Source: Candidatus Omnitrophota bacterium (GTDB taxonomy: Bacteria; Omnitrophota; Gorgyraeia; Gygaellales; Profunditerraquicolaceae). From it: a stretch of DNA of 5,778 nucleotides. Shown here piece by piece: positions 4,260 through 5,778 of this stretch. Positions within the stretch are counted from its first letter, which is position 1, and each line of letters opens with the position of its first letter. A model generated the notes under the pieces. The model saw only the letters and a list, made by a program, of their open reading frames with translations, had not been told where the DNA came from and ran no database searches. The position numbers were made by a program, and so were the translations under genes. The stretch lies in assembly GCA_016212045.1 (NCBI GenBank), contig JACRHO010000118.1:1-5778 (forward strand). Direction: 5' to 3'.

Positions 4260-4728
4260 GAAGATTATGGATTTTCTTTCGAAGAAGGCAATAATTATGG
4301 ATATAAAATCTAGCAGAAAAGAAGAGGTGATTAGGGAGTTAGTTGATGCCCTGGTGAATGCCGCAGAGATTGAAAAGCGCTACACTAATAAACTTATGGA
4401 GGCGCTCTTGACCAGAGAGTCCCTGGGTTCTACTGCCATTGGACAGGGTGTGGCTATACCACATGCAAAAAGTGAATGCGTAGAAAAATTAATCGCTGCC
4501 TTTGGCTTATCGCAGCGGGGCGTAGATTTTGATTCCCTGGACGGCGAGCCGGCATATATATTCTTTTTATTAGTGGCGCCGCAGGATTCTGCCGGGCCGC
4601 ACCTGAAGGCCCTGGCGCGCATTTCCCGTCTTTTAAAAGATAAATATTTCCGCGATCACCTGCGCGCCGCTAAAGACGCGGCCCAAGTTATAAATATAAT
4701 CAGCCAGGAAGATGAGAAAAAAGTTTGA
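4258..4728 (+). CDS. PTS EIIA type-2 domain protein (PtsN/EIIA-Ntr or fructose-type)
   Basis: A 156-residue single-domain cytoplasmic phosphocarrier of the PTS EIIA type-2 (mannitol/fructose/nitrogen) family, whose usual length is about 150. The family signature TRESLGSTAIGQGVAIPHAK (52-71) is complete. His69 is the phosphate-accepting histidine. A second conserved stretch is FFLLVAPQDSAGPHLKALAR (about 102-121), whose His115 corresponds to a conserved family histidine. No membrane component (EIIB or EIIC) is adjacent, which favours a regulatory PtsN-like role over sugar transport. ATG 4258 is chosen because AAGGAGG (4242-4248) stands nine bases upstream. A second ATG at 4267 is possible but worse placed. 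The end overlaps yvcK by 17 bases, so the two genes are surely co-transcribed and likely translationally coupled. The start is enclosed in a possible regulatory hairpin. Confidence 0.9.
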   Translation: MKIMDFLSKKAIIMDIKSSRKEEVIRELVDALVNAAEIEKRYTNKLMEALLTRESLGSTAIGQGVAIPHAKSECVEKLIAAFGLSQRGVDFDSLDGEPAYIFFLLVAPQDSAGPHLKALARISRLLKDKYFRDHLRAAKDAAQVINIISQEDEKKV

Positions 4729-5778
4729 GCTAAAAAAGATAATCTCCTTGTTGCAGTTAAAGGGAGTATTTAAATGGCTTTCTCCAGGCATGGGCATCAA
4801 GCGCTGGATTGGCCTGAGTACCTTTGGGATAATTCTGGTAGTGATCGGCTCAAGCAGCCTGCGCAGCCAAAACCTCTGGTTCATCCAGGCGCTCTATGCT
4901 ATTGTGCTTATTTCCGGCCTCTTGATTTTAATCTTAGGTATCAAACGCCTGATGCGCTCTTTTATTGCCGCGATTATTCCTTCTAAGGGCGCAGAGTTAG
5001 TAGATATTCTCTACCAGAAAAAGCAGTTGGGTAAAGGGCCGCACCTGGTGACCGTAGGCGGGGGGACTGGGTTATCCACTTTACTTTCCGGCTTAAAAGA
5101 ATATACCTCTAATATTACCGCGGTAGTTACCGTTGCCGACGACGGCGGCTCCTCTGGCAGATTAAGGCAGCAGTTTGATATCTTGCCTCCGGGAGATATT
5201 AGAAACTGCCTGGTGGCCTTAGCCGATGCCCCGGCGCTGATGCGGGATTTATTCCAGTTTCGTTTTGATAAAAGTTCGGAACTCTCCGGGCATAGTTTCG
5301 GAAACCTTTTTATTACCGCGATGACCAGGGTCACCGGCGATTTTGAGCAGGCGCTAAAAGAAACCAGTAAGGTCTTAGCCTTAAGGGGACAAGTGATTCC
5401 TTCGACATTGAGCAATGTGGTATTGGTGGCTAAGCATAAAGACGGCTCAATCACCGTGGGCGAGGAGAAGATCCCCCAGGCCAAACTAACGATAGAGGAG
5501 GTTTCGCTGCGTCCGGAAAATTCTCAGGCCTCTCCTGAGTCTATCCGGGCAATAAATGAGGCCCAGATTATTGTTTTGGGTCCGGGTTCGCTTTATACCA
5601 GTATTATTCCTAATCTTTTGACCAGAGAAATTTCTCAGAGCATTGCCGCCTCTGGAGCGATTAAGGTATATGTATGCAATATCATGACCCAGCCCGGCGA
5701 GACAGATAGCTATAAAGCCTCAGAGCATATCAAGGTATTGATAAAACATGCTCATCCACGCGTCTTGGAGTATTGTAT
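4712..5778 (+). CDS. yvcK: YvcK/GlmR family protein with N-terminal membrane segments (partial, 3' end outside window)
   Basis: 355 codons are open to the window edge with no stop. The first 30 residues are basic. Two hydrophobic segments follow (about 33-50 and 55-78), and the conserved domain starts near 111. Its signatures are VTVGGGTGLSTLL (113-125), ADDGGSSGRLR (142-152), PPGDIRNCLVALAD (159-172), GHSFGNLF (193-200), LRGQVIPSTLSNVVL (224-238) and VLGPGSLYTSIIPNLL (288-303). These define the YvcK/GlmR (UPF0052, CofD-like) family. In Firmicutes and Actinobacteria it supports growth on gluconeogenic carbon and controls cell-wall precursor synthesis, with UDP-GlcNAc as a known ligand. Standard family members are soluble and about 320 residues, so the first 105 residues are an extension that would tether the domain to the inner membrane. 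I chose ATG 4712, overlapping the PTS gene, because the membrane segments lie downstream of it and AGGA (4706-4709) precedes it; ATG 4790 is an alternative. The missing C-terminus is probably under 80 residues. Confidence 0.9.
   Translation, partial: MRKKFELKKIISLLQLKGVFKWLSPGMGIKRWIGLSTFGIILVVIGSSSLRSQNLWFIQALYAIVLISGLLILILGIKRLMRSFIAAIIPSKGAELVDILYQKKQLGKGPHLVTVGGGTGLSTLLSGLKEYTSNITAVVTVADDGGSSGRLRQQFDILPPGDIRNCLVALADAPALMRDLFQFRFDKSSELSGHSFGNLFITAMTRVTGDFEQALKETSKVLALRGQVIPSTLSNVVLVAKHKDGSITVGEEKIPQAKLTIEEVSLRPENSQASPESIRAINEAQIIVLGPGSLYTSIIPNLLTREISQSIAASGAIKVYVCNIMTQPGETDSYKASEHIKVLIKHAHPRVLEYC

Noticed and set aside
4774..4986. Plus-strand open frame of 70 codons
   Set aside because: It is an out-of-frame shadow of the yvcK N-terminal region, whose own frame is open and encodes clear membrane helices.
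5011..5484. Minus-strand open frame of 157 codons
   Set aside because: It is antisense to the most conserved part of yvcK (GGGTGLS to the STLSNVVL motif) and matches no family.

Overview
The window is a piece of a bacterial chromosome read almost entirely on the + strand. It uses the standard bacterial code: pyrH and the PTS gene both end in TGA and no reading frame needs TGA read through. Base composition is moderate in the core genes and clearly AT-rich in one inserted module. The gene content (tsf-pyrH-frr, then a PTS EIIA protein followed by a membrane-anchored YvcK/GlmR homologue) and the style of the intergenic palindromes suggest an uncultivated Gram-negative-type lineage. Candidatus Omnitrophota is my best guess, but it is an inference and not shown by any marker here.

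Layout. Bases 1-83 are the 3' end of tsf (EF-Ts), overlapping pyrH (80-805, UMP kinase) by 4 bases. A 188-base gap full of palindromes (806-993) separates pyrH from frr (994-1554, ribosome recycling factor). Next comes an AT-rich two-gene restriction-modification module: a DNA methyltransferase with DPFVGSGT and TSPPY motifs (1587-2849), and 2 bases later a PD-(D/E)XK-type endonuclease (2852-3508). A tRNA cluster follows: tRNA-Lys(UUU) at 3573-3913, interrupted by a 268-base group I intron (3606-3873), then tRNA-Leu(UAG) at 3926-4007 and tRNA-Gly(GCC) at 4045-4117. A structured 140-base leader (4118-4257), which contains an 8-codon leader ORF, precedes a PTS EIIA/PtsN-like gene (4258-4728). 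The last gene, yvcK/glmR, starts inside the PTS gene (4712) and runs off the window.

How it fits together. The first genes are the conserved translation and nucleotide block. The methyltransferase and nuclease form a probable self-contained type II restriction system that appears to have been inserted between frr and the tRNA genes. The PTS EIIA and YvcK pair is probably one transcriptional unit concerned with carbon and cell-wall precursor control.

The most notable signals are three. First, the ORF-less group I intron sits in the anticodon loop of tRNA-Lys(UUU), between U33 and U34, and nearly all core helices can be assigned by eye. Second, the leader of the PTS gene carries one strand, 4192-4202, that can pair either locally or with the Shine-Dalgarno/start region, overlapped by a short translated-looking ORF. 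Third, the pyrH-frr gap holds an array of three hairpins in which the first and third share the same arm sequence.
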